64,000 bases of DNA from an uncultured Flavobacteriales bacterium (GCA_913063375.1 CAJXXR010000009.1:30157-94156), one strand, 5' to 3'; counted from the first letter of the stretch, positions 28,052 through 38,942 are shown. Program-made: numbers and translations. The notes: generated from the sequence alone by a model not told the origin.

Positions 28052-29386
28052 TTACATAGAATAATCTTCCATGAATTTTGTAGTATAGTTTCCTGATTTG
28101 AAATCTTCGTTATCCATCAATCCAAGATGGAAAGGAATAGTGGTTTTTACACCTTCTATTACGAATTCGTTCAGGGCTCTTTTCATTTTAGCAATAGCCT
28201 CTTCTCTTGTTTGCGCCACAGTAATAAGTTTTGCAATCATAGAGTCATAATGTGGAGGTATTGTGTATCCAGCGTATACATGAGTATCAATTCTAATTCC
28301 GTGTCCACCTGGGGCATGGAAGCTAGTGATTTTACCTGGTGATGGACGGAATCCATTAGCAGGGTCTTCAGCATTGATACGACATTCTATAGCGCATAAA
28401 TTTGGAAGGTAATTTAACCCAGTGATCTGTATACCAGCAGCAACTTTAATTTGCTCAGCGATCAGATCATAGTTGATTACTTCTTCCGTTACTGGATGCT
28501 CAACTTGGATCCGCGTATTCATTTCCATGAAATAGAAGTTACGGTCTTTATCCACAAGGAATTCTACCGTACCTGCTCCTTCATATTTTACAGCTTCAGC
28601 CGCTTTAATTGCAGCTTTACCCATACGTTCACGCAATTCGTCAGTCATGAATGGAGAAGGTGATTCTTCCACTAATTTCTGATGTCTACGTTGAATAGAG
28701 CAATCTCTTTCTGAAAGGTGACATGCTTTTCCTGAGGAGTCTCCTACAATTTGGATTTCAATATGACGAGGTTCAAGGATCAATTTCTCCATGTACATTT
28801 CATCATTTCCAAATGCAGCTTTAGCCTCCATTCTTGCACCATCCCATGCACCAAGCAGGTCTTCGGCTTTTTGAACAGCACGCATTCCTTTACCACCACC
28901 ACCGGCAGTAGCTTTTAGCATTACAGGGTATCCCATTCCATCTGCCAAACTAACAGCTTCTTCAAAGTCTGCTATAAGACCTTCAGAACCTGGAATAGTA
29001 GGTACTCCAGCATTTTTCATGGTCTCTTTGGCCATGGCCTTGTCTCCCATTCCGTTGATCATTTCTGCAGATGCACCGATAAATTTAATATCGTGCTCAG
29101 AACATATCTTCGAGAAATTGGCATTTTCCGCTAAGAACCCATATCCTGGGTGAATTGCATCAGCATTTGTAATCTCCGCAGCAGCCATGATGTTAGGGAT
29201 CTTAAGATAAGATTCAGAACTAGGTGCTGGACCAATACAAACTGCTTCATCTGCAAAACGTACATGAAGACTTTCTGTATCGGCAGTTGAATGCACGGCT
29301 ACAGTCTTAATGCCCATTTCACGGCATGTGCGAATGATGCGCAAGGCAATTTCACCTCTATTTGCGATGAGTATTTTCTTGAACAT
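28052..29386 (-). CDS. accC: Acetyl-CoA carboxylase, biotin carboxylase subunit
   Basis: The 444-aa protein carboxylates the biotin on AccB using ATP and bicarbonate. [17 protein letters not shown] is the N-terminal signature. [10 protein letters not shown] is the next conserved block, and [15 protein letters not shown] (about 160-174) is the ATP-grasp glycine loop. [22 protein letters not shown] and [16 protein letters not shown] are the metal and active-site blocks. It is the last gene of the minus-strand fatty-acid operon, 61 bases after accB. Confidence 0.96.
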   Translation of the reverse strand: MFKKILIANRGEIALRIIRTCREMGIKTVAVHSTADTESLHVRFADEAVCIGPAPSSESYLKIPNIMAAAEITNADAIHPGYGFLAENANFSKICSEHDIKFIGASAEMINGMGDKAMAKETMKNAGVPTIPGSEGLIADFEEAVSLADGMGYPVMLKATAGGGGKGMRAVQKAEDLLGAWDGARMEAKAAFGNDEMYMEKLILEPRHIEIQIVGDSSGKACHLSERDCSIQRRHQKLVEESPSPFMTDELRERMGKAAIKAAEAVKYEGAGTVEFLVDKDRNFYFMEMNTRIQVEHPVTEEVINYDLIAEQIKVAAGIQITGLNYLPNLCAIECRINAEDPANGFRPSPGKITSFHAPGGHGIRIDTHVYAGYTIPPHYDSMIAKLITVAQTREEAIAKMKRALNEFVIEGVKTTIPFHLGLMDNEDFKSGNYTTKFMEDYSM

Positions 29387-29447
29387 AAGCTTATGTTTAA
29401 TGAAAAAGACCCTGGTAATGAATTATCAGGATCTTTCAATATTTTAA

Positions 29448-29933
29448 TTACGACGGATCAACCAAGAATAATGGTTGGTCATATTCAACTGGTGACATAT
29501 CGTCAACCAATACTTTTACAATTTTACCAGAAATCTCAGATTCGATTTCATTAAATAGTTTCATTGCTTCGATAATACAAACAACAGAACCAACTTCAAC
29601 ATCATCACCTACTTTAGCAAAATCAGGTTTGTCTGGAGAAGGTTTTCTATAGAAAGTTCCAATGATTGGAGACTTAATAGTTATGTATTTTGAAGATTCA
29701 TCTTCCTCAGCGGCGGCAACGGGAGCAGCAGCAACAGCAGCAACAGGAGCAACAGCATGTGCTACAGGAATAGTTTGCTCAGTCAAAGTAACAGGAATCT
29801 GTTGCATAACAGTAGTTCCTTTCTTTGCTTCGGTTTTGATGGTCAATTTGATATCCCCTGTTTCCAGAGATACTTCAGTAGCCCCTGACTTGGATACAAA
29901 CTTGATAAGATCTTGTATTTCTTTTACAGTCAT
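29448..29933 (-). CDS. accB: Biotin carboxyl carrier protein of acetyl-CoA carboxylase
   Basis: The 161-aa protein has an N-terminal helical segment, an Ala/Pro-rich linker (about 63-76: [15 protein letters not shown]) and a C-terminal biotinyl domain. The biotin-accepting Lys is K125 in [11 protein letters not shown]. It hands CO2 to the carboxyltransferase to make malonyl-CoA. It is next to accC and downstream of fabH and plsX, so one operon can set up fatty-acid initiation. Confidence 0.96.
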   Translation of the reverse strand: MTVKEIQDLIKFVSKSGATEVSLETGDIKLTIKTEAKKGTTVMQQIPVTLTEQTIPVAHAVAPVAAVAAAPVAAAEEDESSKYITIKSPIIGTFYRKPSPDKPDFAKVGDDVEVGSVVCIIEAMKLFNEIESEISGKIVKVLVDDMSPVEYDQPLFLVDPS

Positions 29934-30014
29934 GTTAGTTTTTTTTAATTCTCAAGCTCTTTTCGTCTCGTAAAGTTATCGAAAAGCATGTGTTAAGTCA
30001 AGCTCTTAAATTTC

Positions 30015-31013
30015 CTATTTTTTATCGTATGCCCATTTAAGGTAAACAGATCCCCATGTGAATCCACCACCAAAAGCAGATAAGATGATATTATCTCCTT
30101 TTTTCAATTGATCTTCCCATTCTAGTAGGCACAAAGGAATAGTTCCTGATGTCGTATTCCCGTACTTTTGAATGTTGATCATAACCTTACTTGGGTCAAG
30201 TTCCATTCTTCTTGCCGTCGCATCAATGATACGAAGGTTAGCTTGATGTGGTACCAACCATGCAACGTCGTCAGCAGACAAGTTGTTTCTTTCCATGATT
30301 TCGGCAGATACATCAGCCATATTGGTAACAGCAAATTTAAATACTGTTTTCCCTTCTTGCGTGATAAAGTGATCTTTATTTGCCACTGTCTCAGCTGTTG
30401 CAGGATAAGCAGAACCACCCGCTTTTTGGTATAGGTAGTGTCTTCCAGATCCATCACTTTTAAGTATTGAATCTTGAATCCCTAAACCTTCCTCGTTAGG
30501 CTCTAGTAAAACAGAAGAACACCCGTCACCAAATATGATGCAGGTTTCACGATCTGTATAGTCTACAATTGAAGACATTTTGTCTCCACCTACGATGACT
30601 ACTTTTTTATAGGAACCTGTTTCAATAAATTTTGAACCAGTTGCTAAAGCAAATAGGAATCCTGAGCATGCAGCATTGATATCATATCCAAATGCATTTT
30701 TTGCTCCAATTTTATCAGCAATGATATTTGCTGTAGCTGGAAACATCATGTCAGGAGTAACTGTAGCACAGATGATCAAGTCAATTTCTTCTGGAGAAAT
30801 CCCTCTTTTTTCACAAAGGCTTTTTACTGCTTCAGCTCCCATATGGGAAGTACCCATACCTTCACCCTTTAGGATGCGCCTCTCTTCAATTCCTGTTCTG
30901 GTACGGATCCACTCATCGTTGGTGTCCACCATTTTCTCTAGATCAGCGTTTGAAAGAATGTCTTTAGGGACAAATCCTCCTACTGCTGTAATCGCTGCAG
31001 TTATCTTTTTCAT
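30015..31013 (-). CDS. fabH: 3-oxoacyl-ACP synthase III
   Basis: The 332-aa thiolase-fold enzyme condenses acetyl-CoA with malonyl-ACP to start fatty-acid synthesis. The catalytic Cys is C116 in [13 protein letters not shown]. The His is in [13 protein letters not shown] and the Asn in [10 protein letters not shown], in the normal order. The length is typical. The start overlaps the plsX stop by 4 bases, so translation is probably coupled. Confidence 0.96.
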   Translation of the reverse strand: MKKITAAITAVGGFVPKDILSNADLEKMVDTNDEWIRTRTGIEERRILKGEGMGTSHMGAEAVKSLCEKRGISPEEIDLIICATVTPDMMFPATANIIADKIGAKNAFGYDINAACSGFLFALATGSKFIETGSYKKVVIVGGDKMSSIVDYTDRETCIIFGDGCSSVLLEPNEEGLGIQDSILKSDGSGRHYLYQKAGGSAYPATAETVANKDHFITQEGKTVFKFAVTNMADVSAEIMERNNLSADDVAWLVPHQANLRIIDATARRMELDPSKVMINIQKYGNTTSGTIPLCLLEWEDQLKKGDNIILSAFGGGFTWGSVYLKWAYDKK

Positions 31014-31960
31014 ACTAGAAATGCTTCTTTAATTTTCTCCACAAGATTAGCATCGGTAACCTCAAATGCATGCAGTATCATATTCTTGATAGCTCTTGTA
31101 TTTGAAATTCCGTGACCAATAATTACATTGGAATTCATCCCAAGAACTGGGGTTCCTCCGTAATTTTCATAATTGAACTTGTCGAGATAAGGGTGTTTGA
31201 AGTCAAGTTTGTTTGTTAATTCAAACATCCCTTCAAACTGTTTGAGTACTACATTACCGGTAAATCCATCCGTAACAATTACATCGGCTTCAGTAAATAA
31301 TATATCTCTACCCTCAATGTTTCCAATGAAGTCGAAATCTTTACTGTCCTTAAGTAATGGGTAGGCTGCTTGTACCAGCATATTTCCTTTTCCTTCTTCC
31401 TCTCCAATATTTAGTAAAGCAACCTTAGGTTTCTCAATGCCATATACATGTTTTGCATATAGAGAACCCAAAATTCCAAACTGTAATAAGACATCAGGCT
31501 TGCAGTCGGCATTTACGCCAACGTCCAAAAGTAGTCCCCGTCTACCGTCGTACAAGGGAAGTTGTGCTGTAATACATGGACGTATTACACCAGGAATCGC
31601 CTTGACAGTATAGAAACCACCAACTAGCATAGCGCCGGAATTTCCTACGCTTGCAAATGCTTGAATATCGTTTTTTTGGAGTAGACCAAAACCAACAGCA
31701 ATGCTGGAGTTTGGTTTGCGGCTGAAAGCCTTAGTAGGATGCTCTGCCATCTCAATGATGTCTGGAGCATGCACTATATCAAAGGAAGAAGAATCTGCGT
31801 TGTTTGTAGATAATACATCATGAATCGCGTCTCGATCCCCAATAAGGACAAGGCGAACATGATCTGGGAGCTCTTTTAATGCTTCAATGGCACCTGTTAC
31901 AGTAGCCTTAGGGGCATAGTCGCCTCCCATTGCATCAATTCCAATTCGAATTGTAGTCAT
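31010..31960 (-). CDS. plsX: Phosphate acyltransferase
   Basis: The 316-aa protein makes acyl-phosphate from acyl-ACP for phospholipid synthesis. [20 protein letters not shown] is the N-terminal signature of the family. [48 protein letters not shown] and [12 protein letters not shown] are all conserved PlsX blocks. It sits between rpmF and fabH, the common bacterial order. A hairpin in the gap before it may moderate expression relative to rpmF. Confidence 0.95.
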   Translation of the reverse strand: MTTIRIGIDAMGGDYAPKATVTGAIEALKELPDHVRLVLIGDRDAIHDVLSTNNADSSSFDIVHAPDIIEMAEHPTKAFSRKPNSSIAVGFGLLQKNDIQAFASVGNSGAMLVGGFYTVKAIPGVIRPCITAQLPLYDGRRGLLLDVGVNADCKPDVLLQFGILGSLYAKHVYGIEKPKVALLNIGEEEGKGNMLVQAAYPLLKDSKDFDFIGNIEGRDILFTEADVIVTDGFTGNVVLKQFEGMFELTNKLDFKHPYLDKFNYENYGGTPVLGMNSNVIIGHGISNTRAIKNMILHAFEVTDANLVEKIKEAFLV

Positions 31961-31964
31961 AAAT

Positions 31965-32003
31965 AAAAAGTAGATTTAAACCTTTTTGAAGGTCTAAATC
32001 TAC
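31965..32003 (-). terminator. Hairpin between rpmF and plsX, possible partial terminator
   Basis: GTAGATTTA...TAAATCTAC (31970-32003) gives a long stem with one mismatch. On the minus strand it is followed by TTTTTATTT just before the plsX start. It could trim transcription after the ribosomal-protein gene while letting some polymerase through to the lipid genes. Confidence 0.6.
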
Positions 32004-32054
32004 AAAATTATTTTCTAAGCAGTACGCTTATTGTAAAATCAAGTTAATAAAGGC

Positions 32055-32234
32055 TTATGCCTCCATTACTACTTGACCTTTATAATACATTTTACCTTCG
32101 TGCCAGTAAGCTCTGTGCATCAAGTGATTTTCACCTGTTGTTGGGCATGTAGCAATAGTTGGAGCTGTTGCTTTGTAGTGAGTTCTTCTCTTATCACGTC
32201 TCGTTTTCGAAATCTTTCGTTTAGGATGCGCCAT
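32055..32234 (-). CDS. rpmF: 50S ribosomal protein L32
   Basis: The chosen start is ATG 32234, giving 59 aa starting [20 protein letters not shown], the family's N-terminus; the longer reading frame upstream is not part of it. [22 protein letters not shown] is the C-terminal part. Only one Cys is present where zinc-binding L32 has four, so this is the zinc-free form. It sits 2 bases after the DUF177 gene, as in most bacteria. Confidence 0.96.
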   Translation of the reverse strand: MAHPKRKISKTRRDKRRTHYKATAPTIATCPTTGENHLMHRAYWHEGKMYYKGQVVMEA

Positions 32235-32236
32235 GA

Positions 32237-32779
32237 TTATAGTTCTTTGTCTGTTAATAAATCCTTTAAAGCAGACCAACGATCGTCTATCTGCTCATCT
32301 TTTATATCAGAATCTCCATGAAGGAGTAGTTCTAGTTTTTTTAGTTTTTCTGGGTCACAAGTGGGTTCCTCGTCCTCATCTAATGGGTGAACTCGGCTCA
32401 TCGGTATACTCAGAATAACAAATTCATAAAAAGGATGGCTAAGGTCAACTTTATAAGCGTCGTTACTTAATACTATCACTTCCTCTGAATCCTCAAAGTC
32501 TTCTTGATTAAATTTTATCCATAACTTATCTTTATAGGAAATAGGAATTTCTAAATCTCCCCCACATCGATCACAGCTCACAGTAATAGTACCGCTTATT
32601 GTAATCAATAATTCCATAAAGTTATCATGCTTATCCAAGTCTACTTTCGCCGTTAAATTCGACTTAAGTATCTCGTCATTACCACGATCTATGAACAAAT
32701 CTTCATCAATATCAAATGAAAAATCATGCATTCCCAGCTTTAACCCACTGAACTTTAATGTATAATCATTTTTCTCCAC
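32237..32779 (-). CDS. yceD: DUF177 (YceD) family protein
   Basis: The 180-aa protein has the YceD core. [20 protein letters not shown] (about residues 68-87) is the conserved CxxC block, then [26 protein letters not shown]. The YceD family is linked to 23S rRNA accumulation and is encoded next to rpmF across bacteria. In this window it heads the unit yceD-rpmF-plsX-fabH-accB-accC. Confidence 0.88.
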   Translation of the reverse strand: MEKNDYTLKFSGLKLGMHDFSFDIDEDLFIDRGNDEILKSNLTAKVDLDKHDNFMELLITISGTITVSCDRCGGDLEIPISYKDKLWIKFNQEDFEDSEEVIVLSNDAYKVDLSHPFYEFVILSIPMSRVHPLDEDEEPTCDPEKLKKLELLLHGDSDIKDEQIDDRWSALKDLLTDKEL

Positions 32780-32802
32780 TCGACTTTTGACTTTTAAGTC
32801 TG

Positions 32803-32810
32803 CAAAGATA
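32803..32810 (-). promoter_or_regulatory. Bacteroidota -7 box of the yceD-rpmF-plsX-fabH-accBC operon
   Basis: On the minus strand TATCTTTG fits TAnnTTTG, placing the start of transcription about 15-20 bases before ATG 32779. A 9-bp hairpin (GCTTAAAAC/GTTTTAAGC, about 32833-32857) lies just upstream of it. Confidence 0.5.
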
Positions 32811-32940
32811 GAAAATCTTTTTTAATATCACGGGCTTAAAACTAGTTGGTTTTAAGCTTTATTGTCAGATATTTTCTTTCTCAAGTCTTTAAACGCAGCT
32901 AAGGCATCTGTTATACGTACATTCCTGAGTGGTATTGACC

Positions 32941-32976
32941 AAAAAAAAAGCCGATCAATTTGATCGGCTTTTTTTA
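32941..32976 (-). terminator. Terminator after pdxA
   Basis: AGCCGATCAA (32949-32958) pairs with TTGATCGGCT (32960-32969). It has nine T on the minus side and seven on the plus side, directly after the pdxA stop. Confidence 0.88.
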
Positions 32977-34263
32977 TTAATCTTTATCAGATTGCTCTAT
33001 TGGAGCACTTTCTGAATCGCTTTGTTTTTGCGGTTTCTCTTCTTTCTTTGGACTAGGCGCTTTTTCAATCTCCTCTTCCTTACTAGTAGAAGTTGCTAGG
33101 TCTTTTCTAGGCCTAGGCGTAGGTTTGTTCGGTTGCTCTTCCTTTGGACCCCTAGGTGAGCTAGGACGCTTACCATCATTCGGACGACCTTTTGTTGCTT
33201 TAGCCAGTGCCTTAGACTCTGGTTTAAGTACATTGGATTCCAGTTCAATTTGCTCCTCCCTTTGGTAGAACAAATCTATTGCAGCATAGACCGCTTGTCT
33301 GAATGAATTTTCACTGGCTTGGTTTGTGCCAGCAATTTCATGTGCAGAGCCATGGTCTGGCGAGGTGCGAATAATGGGAAGTCCAGCAGTGAAATTAACA
33401 CCTGAATTGAAGGTTAAAGTCTTAAATGGAATAAGTCCTTGGTCATGGTACATGGCCAATACCCCATCGAAGTTTTTGTAATGCCCGTTACCAAAGAAGC
33501 TATCAGCAGAATATGGGCCGAAAACTAATTTCCCGTCGTCCATTGCTTTTGCGATGGTTGGTTTTACAATATCATCATCCTCTTTGCCTATCAGTCCTTG
33601 ATCTCCTGCATGCGGATTCAGCGATAAAACGGCGATTTTTGGCTTATTGATCATAAAGTCTTTTTTAAGACTCTGCTCCATAAGGTCCAATTTCTCGCGA
33701 ATCAGCTTTGCACTGATCTTTGTTGCGATTTCCGTTACCGGAATATGCCCTGTAACAACTCCAATCTTCAAATCGTCAGAAACCATAAACATCAAACTTT
33801 CTTTTGATTCGAAGTAGTCCTGTAGGTATTCTGTATGTCCCGGAAAGTTAAATTTTTCCGATTGAATATTGTGCTTGTTGATAGGAGCGGTAACCAATAC
33901 GTCTACTTCTCCTTTTTTCAATGAAGCGCAAGCGGCCTCTAAAGATAGGAGTGCGCATTTACCACCTATTTCATTGATTTGGCCTGGTTCTATTTTGAAC
34001 TCATCTTGCCAAACATTGACAACATTGAATTTTTTGGCCCGTGCCTCTGTTGCATGCTCAATGGCATGGATATTAAAATTCTTAAAGTTTAGCACCTTTC
34101 TATAGAAAGAGGCTGCGCGATTAGAACAAAATACAACAGGCGTACACATATCTAGGATTCTACCATCGTTAAAAGTTTTTAAGATGACTTCCAATCCTAC
34201 TCCGTTAATATCTCCAATCGAAATACCAACCTTTATTTTTTTACTCTGTGATGGTCTCTTCAT
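32977..34263 (-). CDS. pdxA: 4-hydroxythreonine-4-phosphate dehydrogenase with extra charged C-terminal tail
   Basis: Residues 1 to about 345 are PdxA, which oxidises 4-phosphohydroxy-threonine in pyridoxal phosphate synthesis. KVGISIGDINGVGLEVIL is the start, FPGHTEYLQDYF carries a metal-binding His, and LSLNPHAGDQGL, MYHDQGLIPFK and SPDHGSAHEIAGTNQA are the other conserved blocks. The protein then continues for roughly 80 residues of Pro/Lys/Glu/Ser-rich sequence, with KGRPNDGKRPSSPRGPKEEQ and KKEEKPQKQSDSESAP, ending at 428 aa. The family usually ends near 330-350. The tail has no fold I recognise and is probably disordered. A strong terminator follows the stop. Confidence 0.92.
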   Translation of the reverse strand: MKRPSQSKKIKVGISIGDINGVGLEVILKTFNDGRILDMCTPVVFCSNRAASFYRKVLNFKNFNIHAIEHATEARAKKFNVVNVWQDEFKIEPGQINEIGGKCALLSLEAACASLKKGEVDVLVTAPINKHNIQSEKFNFPGHTEYLQDYFESKESLMFMVSDDLKIGVVTGHIPVTEIATKISAKLIREKLDLMEQSLKKDFMINKPKIAVLSLNPHAGDQGLIGKEDDDIVKPTIAKAMDDGKLVFGPYSADSFFGNGHYKNFDGVLAMYHDQGLIPFKTLTFNSGVNFTAGLPIIRTSPDHGSAHEIAGTNQASENSFRQAVYAAIDLFYQREEQIELESNVLKPESKALAKATKGRPNDGKRPSSPRGPKEEQPNKPTPRPRKDLATSTSKEEEIEKAPSPKKEEKPQKQSDSESAPIEQSDKD

Positions 34264-34335
34264 AAATGTCTTTTAAGGCATATTGGCCAATAGACTATGT
34301 ATCTTGAACAGCTAAGTTAATACTAATTAAGAAAA

Positions 34336-35763
34336 TTAGGCAATTCTATTCATCAGGTATTGGAATAGTAATCTAACACCTACTCCTGTTCCACCTTTTA
34401 GACGATACGCATCTGTTTTGTGTAAAAAGGCAGGACCTGCAATATCAAGGTGTACCCATGGATAATCTGTATACTTTTCCAAGAATTTACCTGCGGTGAT
34501 CTGACCTGCTTCTGATGGTCCTAAATTCGTCATGTCTGCTACAGAAGAGTCTAGCCATTCTGCATAATCATCCCAGAAAGGTTGAATTACAGTACGTTCA
34601 TGGCACTCAAATCCTGCTTTGCTTAATGAGGCTAGCGAATCTTCGTCCGTACCCATTGAACAGATAGCAATTGCTCCAAATCCACGTACAGCGGCTCCAG
34701 TAAGCGTTGCTAAATCCATAACTACTTCTGGCTCATAACGTTTTGCATATTCAAGTGCGTCTGCAAGTACCAATCTTCCTTCAGCATCTGTATTCATTAC
34801 TTCTACAGTAGCACCACTCATCATAGTGATTACATCACCTGGAGCATAGGCGTCTCCACCGGGTCTATTATCTGTAGCTGGTACCAATGTGATAACGTGT
34901 AATGGTAATTCTGCTTTAGCGGCAGCGTAGATTGCTCCAGTTGCTGCAGCGGCTCCACCCATATCACTTTTCATAAAGTCCATTGAATGTCCAGTTGGTT
35001 TCAAACTCAAACCTCCTGTATCATACATCACTCCTTTACCAACAAAAACAATCGGTTTTTCGTTGATGGCATTGGCTGGTTTGTATTCAATAACATTGAA
35101 TGTAGGTTCTTGAATAGATCCTTTATTAACCGCCAATACTCCACCCATCTTAAGGCTTTCTATTTGCTTTTTTCTCAATACCGTTACATTGAAAACGCCC
35201 GTTTCTGCTAGCTTTTCGATGTCTGCTGAATATTGACTTGCATTTAGGTAAGATTGTGGCTCATTTACCAAATCACGTGCGATATATGTCGCTTCAGATA
35301 CTGCTGATAATCTTTTAATAGCAACTTCAGTCAAGTCGGCAGCATAGATATCCTTTAGGGTATTTGCTTTCTTCTTCGACTTGTATTTTAAGAATTGGTA
35401 GTTGGCTAAAACTAAACCTTCAGTGATTGCCCAAGCTTCTTTTTCATCACCTGAAAAAGCCTTGATATCCGCTGAAGTCAATTTTGCGGCATTGATTTGC
35501 GTACAAACCGTGGCTGCCTTTTTTCGTAGGTTCTCTAACTTTTTATTCTCGTTTTTTTCTTCTTTTAAAACTTCAATAAACAAAAGTTGATTCCCTTCTT
35601 TCAATTGGAATGAAAAACACTCCTTTGCAACTTGACTCGTAATCCATGCGATGTTCTCATCAGAACAATTTGCACTTAAAGCAGCGAGGTTTTTGTCAGA
35701 AACAAAACCTATAAAACAATCTGCTGCTGTATTTCCTTTTAGAGGAGCTATATTTGCTATCAT
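34336..35763 (-). CDS. pepA: Leucyl aminopeptidase family protein (M17)
   Basis: The chosen start is ATG 35763 (MIANIAPLKGN), 475 aa; a GTG 18 bases upstream is possible. The C-terminal catalytic half holds VGKGVMYDTGGLSLKP (metal-binding Lys and Asp), SDMGGAAAATGA and NTDAEGRLVLADAL, the M17 signature with metal ligands D and E. It is a two-metal exopeptidase of the cytoplasm. The N-terminal half (about 1-160) is the more variable domain. It is divergent from ribE. Confidence 0.93.
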   Translation of the reverse strand: MIANIAPLKGNTAADCFIGFVSDKNLAALSANCSDENIAWITSQVAKECFSFQLKEGNQLLFIEVLKEEKNENKKLENLRKKAATVCTQINAAKLTSADIKAFSGDEKEAWAITEGLVLANYQFLKYKSKKKANTLKDIYAADLTEVAIKRLSAVSEATYIARDLVNEPQSYLNASQYSADIEKLAETGVFNVTVLRKKQIESLKMGGVLAVNKGSIQEPTFNVIEYKPANAINEKPIVFVGKGVMYDTGGLSLKPTGHSMDFMKSDMGGAAAATGAIYAAAKAELPLHVITLVPATDNRPGGDAYAPGDVITMMSGATVEVMNTDAEGRLVLADALEYAKRYEPEVVMDLATLTGAAVRGFGAIAICSMGTDEDSLASLSKAGFECHERTVIQPFWDDYAEWLDSSVADMTNLGPSEAGQITAGKFLEKYTDYPWVHLDIAGPAFLHKTDAYRLKGGTGVGVRLLFQYLMNRIA

Positions 35764-35770
35764 AATTTTG

Positions 35771-35778
35771 TACTTTTG
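35771..35778 (+). promoter_or_regulatory. Possible -7 box for ribE
   Basis: TACTTTTG fits TAnnTTTG in the gap between pepA and ribE and would leave a leader of about 135 nt. Weak, because the site lies next to the pepA start. Confidence 0.25.
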
Positions 35779-35919
35779 CACTCTTATTAAAAGAGCATTG
35801 AGCCAATTAGTTAGGGTCTAAACCGTTCGCTTCCTGCATTCATTAGCATGAAAGCACAGTTTAAGACATGTGTATGGCCGTAAAAAAGTGCAATTTAACA
35901 AAACCAAGTTTAGGAAACC

Positions 35920-36519
35920 ATGTTTACAGGAATCATTGAGCAATTAGGCAAAATTACAGGTTTGGAAAAGGAAGGAACGAACTTGCACATGACTGTTCGC
36001 GCCGACTTCACATCGGAATTGAAGATAGATCAAAGTGTTGCGCACAATGGTGCTTGCATGACGGTAGTTGCTATCAATGATGCGGAATATACCGTGACTG
36101 TAATCAACGAAAGTTTAGAGAAAACGAACCTTGGTGGATTGAAATTACAGGACAAAGTGAATCTAGAGCGTTGCATGCAAATGAACGGTCGTTTGGATGG
36201 GCACATTGTTCAAGGGCATGTAGATCAAATTGCACGATGCGTAAAAGTTTCGGAGCAAGGTGGAAGTTGGAAATACGAATTTGAGTACGATGAGTCTCAA
36301 ACAGAATTTGTAACCGTAGCCAAAGGATCTATCTGTATCAATGGCGTAAGTTTAACTGTGGTGGATTCGTCAGAAGGATTCTTTTCTGTAGCCATCATAC
36401 CCTATACTAGAGAGCATACCAACTTTCATCAGTTAATTGAGGGGAGTATAGTAAATCTCGAATTTGATATTATCGGAAAATACGTTGCAAGAATGACCAA
36501 AAATTTGGGAAGCAACTAA
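35920..36519 (+). CDS. ribE: Riboflavin synthase alpha chain
   Basis: The 199-aa protein has the two lumazine-binding repeats. Repeat 1 starts MFTGIIEQLGKITGLEKEG. The middle block LDGHIVQGHVDQIA starts repeat 2. KGSICINGVSLTVVD is the matching motif in repeat 2, opposite HNGACMTVVAI in repeat 1. It joins two molecules of 6,7-dimethyl-8-ribityllumazine to make riboflavin. I looked for an FMN riboswitch in the 130-base leader and saw none. aspS follows after 47 bases and may be in the same unit. Confidence 0.95.
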   Translation: MFTGIIEQLGKITGLEKEGTNLHMTVRADFTSELKIDQSVAHNGACMTVVAINDAEYTVTVINESLEKTNLGGLKLQDKVNLERCMQMNGRLDGHIVQGHVDQIARCVKVSEQGGSWKYEFEYDESQTEFVTVAKGSICINGVSLTVVDSSEGFFSVAIIPYTREHTNFHQLIEGSIVNLEFDIIGKYVARMTKNLGSN

Positions 36520-36566
36520 GTCGGGTAGTTTAGAAAAAAAAAGAAATTAGCATAAAGCATTATACA

Positions 36567-38327
36567 ATGTATAGATCGCATAATTGTGGAGTTTTAAGAA
36601 GCTCAGATATAGATACTGTTGTTACCCTTAGTGGTTGGGTACAGAAGAGTCGTGACCTCGGTGGAATGACTTTTATAGATTTACGTGACCGTTACGGGAT
36701 TACTCAACTTGCCTTCAATATGGAGGTGAATGAGGAACTTTGTCTAGCTGCAAGAAAGTTAGGTAGAGAATTCGTTGTCCAAGTAGAAGGAACCGTAATA
36801 GAAAGAAGTTCTAAGAATAAGAATATTCCAACAGGAGATATCGAGATTAAGGTGAGTGCTTTGAAAGTATTGAATGCTTCTAAAACACCTCCTTTCACTA
36901 TCGAGGATAATACAGATGGTGGAGAAGATATCCGTATGAAATACAGATACCTTGATCTTAGAAGAAAGACCGTTCGTGAGAACTTGATGTTGCGTTCTAA
37001 AATAGCCATCGAAACACGTAAGTTCTTATCTGATCTAGAATTTATTGAGGTAGAGACTCCAGTATTGATCAAGTCTACTCCAGAGGGAGCGCGTGACTTT
37101 GTTGTACCTTCAAGAATGAATGCAAACCAATTCTACGCATTGCCACAGTCTCCACAGACTTTCAAGCAATTGTTGATGGTTGCTGGTTTCGATAAGTATT
37201 TCCAGATTGTAAAATGTTTCCGTGATGAGGACCTTAGAGCGGATAGACAACCTGAATTTACACAGATTGACTGCGAAATGTCCTTTGTAGAGCAAGATGA
37301 TATCTTGAATACATTTGAGGAGCTTACCCGTCACCTGATCAAGGAAACGAAAGGAATTGACTTACCTACGTTCCCAAGAATGGATTATGCAGATGCCATG
37401 CGTTTATATGGTTCTGATAAGCCAGATATCCGTTTCGGTATGGAATTCGTTGAGATCAATGAATTGACACAGAACAAAGGATTCAAAGTATTTGATGATG
37501 CTGAGCTTATCTTGGCGATCAATGCAGAAGGATGTGCAAATTATACACGTAAACAATTGGATGCGCTTACGAAATGGGTAAAACGTCCACAGATTGGAGC
37601 ATTGGGATTGATTTATGTAAAATACAATGAAGACGGTACGTATAAGTCTTCAGTAGATAAATTCTACAGCCAGGAAGATTTAGCAGAATGGTGTGCTAAA
37701 GCTGGAGCGAAACCAGGTGATCTATTGTTTGTTATTTCTGGAGAGAAAGACAAGGCTAGAAAGCAAATGGGTGAGCTTAGATTGAAAATGGGAACAGAGC
37801 TTGGATTGAGAAATCCAGAAGTATTTGCACCCTTATGGGTAATGGACTTCCCGCTTTTGGAATGGGATGAGGATTCGCAACGTTACCATGCAATGCACCA
37901 TCCGTTTACTTCTCCAAAAATGGAAGACTTCGATAAGATTGAAGAATCACCAGCTGAGGTAAGAGCAAATGCTTATGACTTGGTATTGAATGGTTCTGAA
38001 GTTGGTGGTGGATCTATCCGTATTCACGATAGAGAGCTGCAAAGAATCATGTTCAAGCATCTTGGATTTACAGATGAAGAAGCACAGAATCAGTTTGGTT
38101 TCTTGATGGATGCCTTCGAATATGGTGCACCTCCGCACGGTGGTATCGCTTTCGGATTAGATAGATTGTGTTCTATCATTGGTGGAGCAGATTCTATTCG
38201 TGATTTCATCGCCTTCCCAAAAAACAATAGCGGTAGAGATGTAATGATAGATGCACCTTCTCCATTGGCACAAGACCAATTGGATGAGTTGAGTATTGCA
38301 AATGTTGAAAAGGTAACGGCTGAATAA
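36567..38327 (+). CDS. aspS: Aspartyl-tRNA synthetase
   Basis: The 586-aa class II synthetase has the bacterial type length. The N-terminal OB fold has [24 protein letters not shown]. Motif 2 is [43 protein letters not shown] and [17 protein letters not shown] follow. Motif 3 is [11 protein letters not shown]. The bacterial insertion domain lies between. A terminator follows. Confidence 0.97.
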   Translation: MYRSHNCGVLRSSDIDTVVTLSGWVQKSRDLGGMTFIDLRDRYGITQLAFNMEVNEELCLAARKLGREFVVQVEGTVIERSSKNKNIPTGDIEIKVSALKVLNASKTPPFTIEDNTDGGEDIRMKYRYLDLRRKTVRENLMLRSKIAIETRKFLSDLEFIEVETPVLIKSTPEGARDFVVPSRMNANQFYALPQSPQTFKQLLMVAGFDKYFQIVKCFRDEDLRADRQPEFTQIDCEMSFVEQDDILNTFEELTRHLIKETKGIDLPTFPRMDYADAMRLYGSDKPDIRFGMEFVEINELTQNKGFKVFDDAELILAINAEGCANYTRKQLDALTKWVKRPQIGALGLIYVKYNEDGTYKSSVDKFYSQEDLAEWCAKAGAKPGDLLFVISGEKDKARKQMGELRLKMGTELGLRNPEVFAPLWVMDFPLLEWDEDSQRYHAMHHPFTSPKMEDFDKIEESPAEVRANAYDLVLNGSEVGGGSIRIHDRELQRIMFKHLGFTDEEAQNQFGFLMDAFEYGAPPHGGIAFGLDRLCSIIGGADSIRDFIAFPKNNSGRDVMIDAPSPLAQDQLDELSIANVEKVTAE

Positions 38328-38350
38328 TAAGCCTATCCTTAAATAGATAT

Positions 38351-38384
38351 AAAGCAGCTAAGGGAAATCTTAGCTGCTTTTTTT
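38351..38384 (+). terminator. Terminator after aspS
   Basis: AAAGCAGCTAAG (38351-38362), loop GGAAAT, CTTAGCTGCTTT (38369-38380), then more T. Confidence 0.9.
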
Positions 38385-38452
38385 GTTTTGCACCATTTTT
38401 CATTCTTATAAGGGATTATGTATATTGAGCATCGATTAATTTACATATAGTT

Positions 38453-38920
38453 ATGAAAAGATATATTTTAAAGTTTGTTACGGCTATGGCCGCTTTGGTT
38501 TTGGTGGCTTGCTCTAAGTCAGATGATGATTCATCATTTTTGGGTGTTAAAGCTGAATTGGATGGCGTTGAATTGAAGGTGAGTCAAGGGGGAGGGAATA
38601 CAGTAAATACCACTAGTTCTGGAGGTTCATTTTCCATATATGCTTATAATAGCGATGAAGAAGGATATAGAATTAGCTTGGAAGATACCACCCCAACAGG
38701 GACTTATGATTTAGCCGATTCTGAAGTGAGCATGACGTATGTAAAGGATGCTATGGCAAGTAACTATTATGGTTTCGATAGCGGAACAATGACTATCACC
38801 AAGTTTGAAAATGGGGATGATATCCATTTTAAAGCAACTTTCAGTGGAGCCGCTAGCCCGAATATGGGTGGAGGTACTGCTGTAGTAATTACCGATGGTG
38901 AAGTTGAGATTAAGTTTTAG
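38453..38920 (+). CDS. Surface lipoprotein, DUF6252-like (copy 1)
   Basis: The 155-aa protein has a lipobox LVAC with C20. This is followed by SKSDDD, the acidic stretch that in Bacteroidota marks lipoproteins for the cell surface. The mature part has repeated beta-strand patterns (VKAELDGVELKVSQ, DIHFKATFSGAA) and ends in VVITDGEVEIKF. It is a clear paralog of 48125-48607, and a third copy survives only as a 3' fragment at 62478-62548. The function is unknown; the C-terminal pattern FKATFSG...ITDGEVEIKF is what I recognise from DUF6252 proteins. Confidence 0.75.
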   Translation: MKRYILKFVTAMAALVLVACSKSDDDSSFLGVKAELDGVELKVSQGGGNTVNTTSSGGSFSIYAYNSDEEGYRISLEDTTPTGTYDLADSEVSMTYVKDAMASNYYGFDSGTMTITKFENGDDIHFKATFSGAASPNMGGGTAVVITDGEVEIKF

Positions 38921-38942
38921 AATCTCACTTTAATAATATTAG

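Noticed and set aside
35782..35919. FMN riboswitch before riboflavin synthase
   Set aside because: I saw none of the conserved RFN-element blocks in the leader.
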